A stretch of DNA of 64,000 bases from Leptoclinus maculatus (taxonomy: Eukaryota; Chordata; Actinopteri; Perciformes; Stichaeidae): the NCBI GenBank assembly GCA_032191485.1, contig JAVDOI010000016.1, positions 7,350,270-7,414,269 of the forward strand, given 5' to 3'. Shown here piece after piece: positions 63,801-64,000 of the stretch; the first letter of the stretch is position 1; every line of letters starts with the position of its first letter. The notes below the pieces were generated by a model that was not told where the DNA came from, did not search any database, and saw only the letters and a program-made list of their open reading frames with translations. Position numbers and translations under genes: made by a program.

Positions 63801-64000
63801 AAAGGGATACAGTATTCAACTCCGACATACAGTTAGGCCAACGTTCATGAGGGTTTCTTATGCCTCCCTTTATGAATAACACAAATCCAAGAACTTTTCT
63901 TCACATCCTCTCTTCCCACCTCAGTCTTGAAAAATCATTCCCACTGACTGTCAATCATCACGACTATTGTTCCCCAAACAAATCAACACATAATCAATAG

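Larger units (their letters stand above)
56402..64000 (+). other. prkg1: prkg1 intron downstream of exon F (partial, at least 7.6 kb)
   Basis: Begins with donor GTAAGA. The next PRKG1 exon should open by completing Gly296 and continue with Glu-Asp and an Arg-Thr pair. No such sequence with an acceptor was found before the window ends. The intron holds an AT run, an inverted-repeat element (57333-58003), CA and TG arrays, and two adjoining dispersed repeats (60118-60850). From 61.0 to 64.0 kb I see only AT-rich sequence with no assignable feature. Confidence 0.88.

Noticed and set aside
1..64000. Search for CRISPR arrays, operons, rRNA, tRNA and bacterial or viral genes
   Set aside because: None seen. 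The spliced exons and repeat content are those of a vertebrate intron-rich gene.

Overview
This window is vertebrate nuclear DNA, almost certainly from a teleost fish. It holds six consecutive internal exons of one gene on the + strand, prkg1 (cGMP-dependent protein kinase 1; I cannot tell which teleost co-orthologue). The exons have consensus GT/AG splice sites, keep one reading frame across all five internal junctions, and together give 624 coding bases. They encode nearly all of the regulatory part after the N-terminal dimerisation and autoinhibitory region: cyclic-nucleotide-binding domain A (CNB-A) and most of CNB-B. In human PKG I-alpha numbering this is about Ser89 to Gly296. The isoform-specific first exon(s) lie upstream and the rest of CNB-B plus the kinase domain lie downstream, so the window opens and closes inside introns. 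No second gene, RNA gene, operon or CRISPR array is supported. The teleost assignment rests on the repeats: an L2/CR1-like LINE 3' end, hAT non-autonomous elements, degraded Tc1, a SINE-type tail ending in GGAT units, and dispersed repeats familiar from fish genomes.

Layout: 1-3312 intron with a decayed LINE 3' fragment; exon A 3313-3479; a 19.4 kb intron (microsatellites, a decayed hAT-type copy, a common dispersed repeat, an A/T-rich foldback element); exon B 22876-22989; a 24.4 kb intron (two complete hAT-like elements with perfect 8-bp target-site duplications, one carrying a 66-bp perfect palindrome, plus a mariner-like MITE, a LINE-like tail and a decayed Tc1 transposase); exon C 47362-47467; exon D 50318-50381; exon E 54782-54859; exon F 56307-56401; then at least 7.6 kb of intron with three further dispersed elements.

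Functionally the window has one story. The six exons build the two-site cGMP sensor that releases the kinase domain from autoinhibition. The remaining roughly 99% is intron. I found no clearly novel system. The observations most worth checking are the inverted pair of hAT-family copies on either side of exon B (a possible circular-RNA arrangement), the perfect palindrome inside one of them, the foldback element with an apparent 6-bp target duplication, and three X-box (RFX-type) motifs in different introns.
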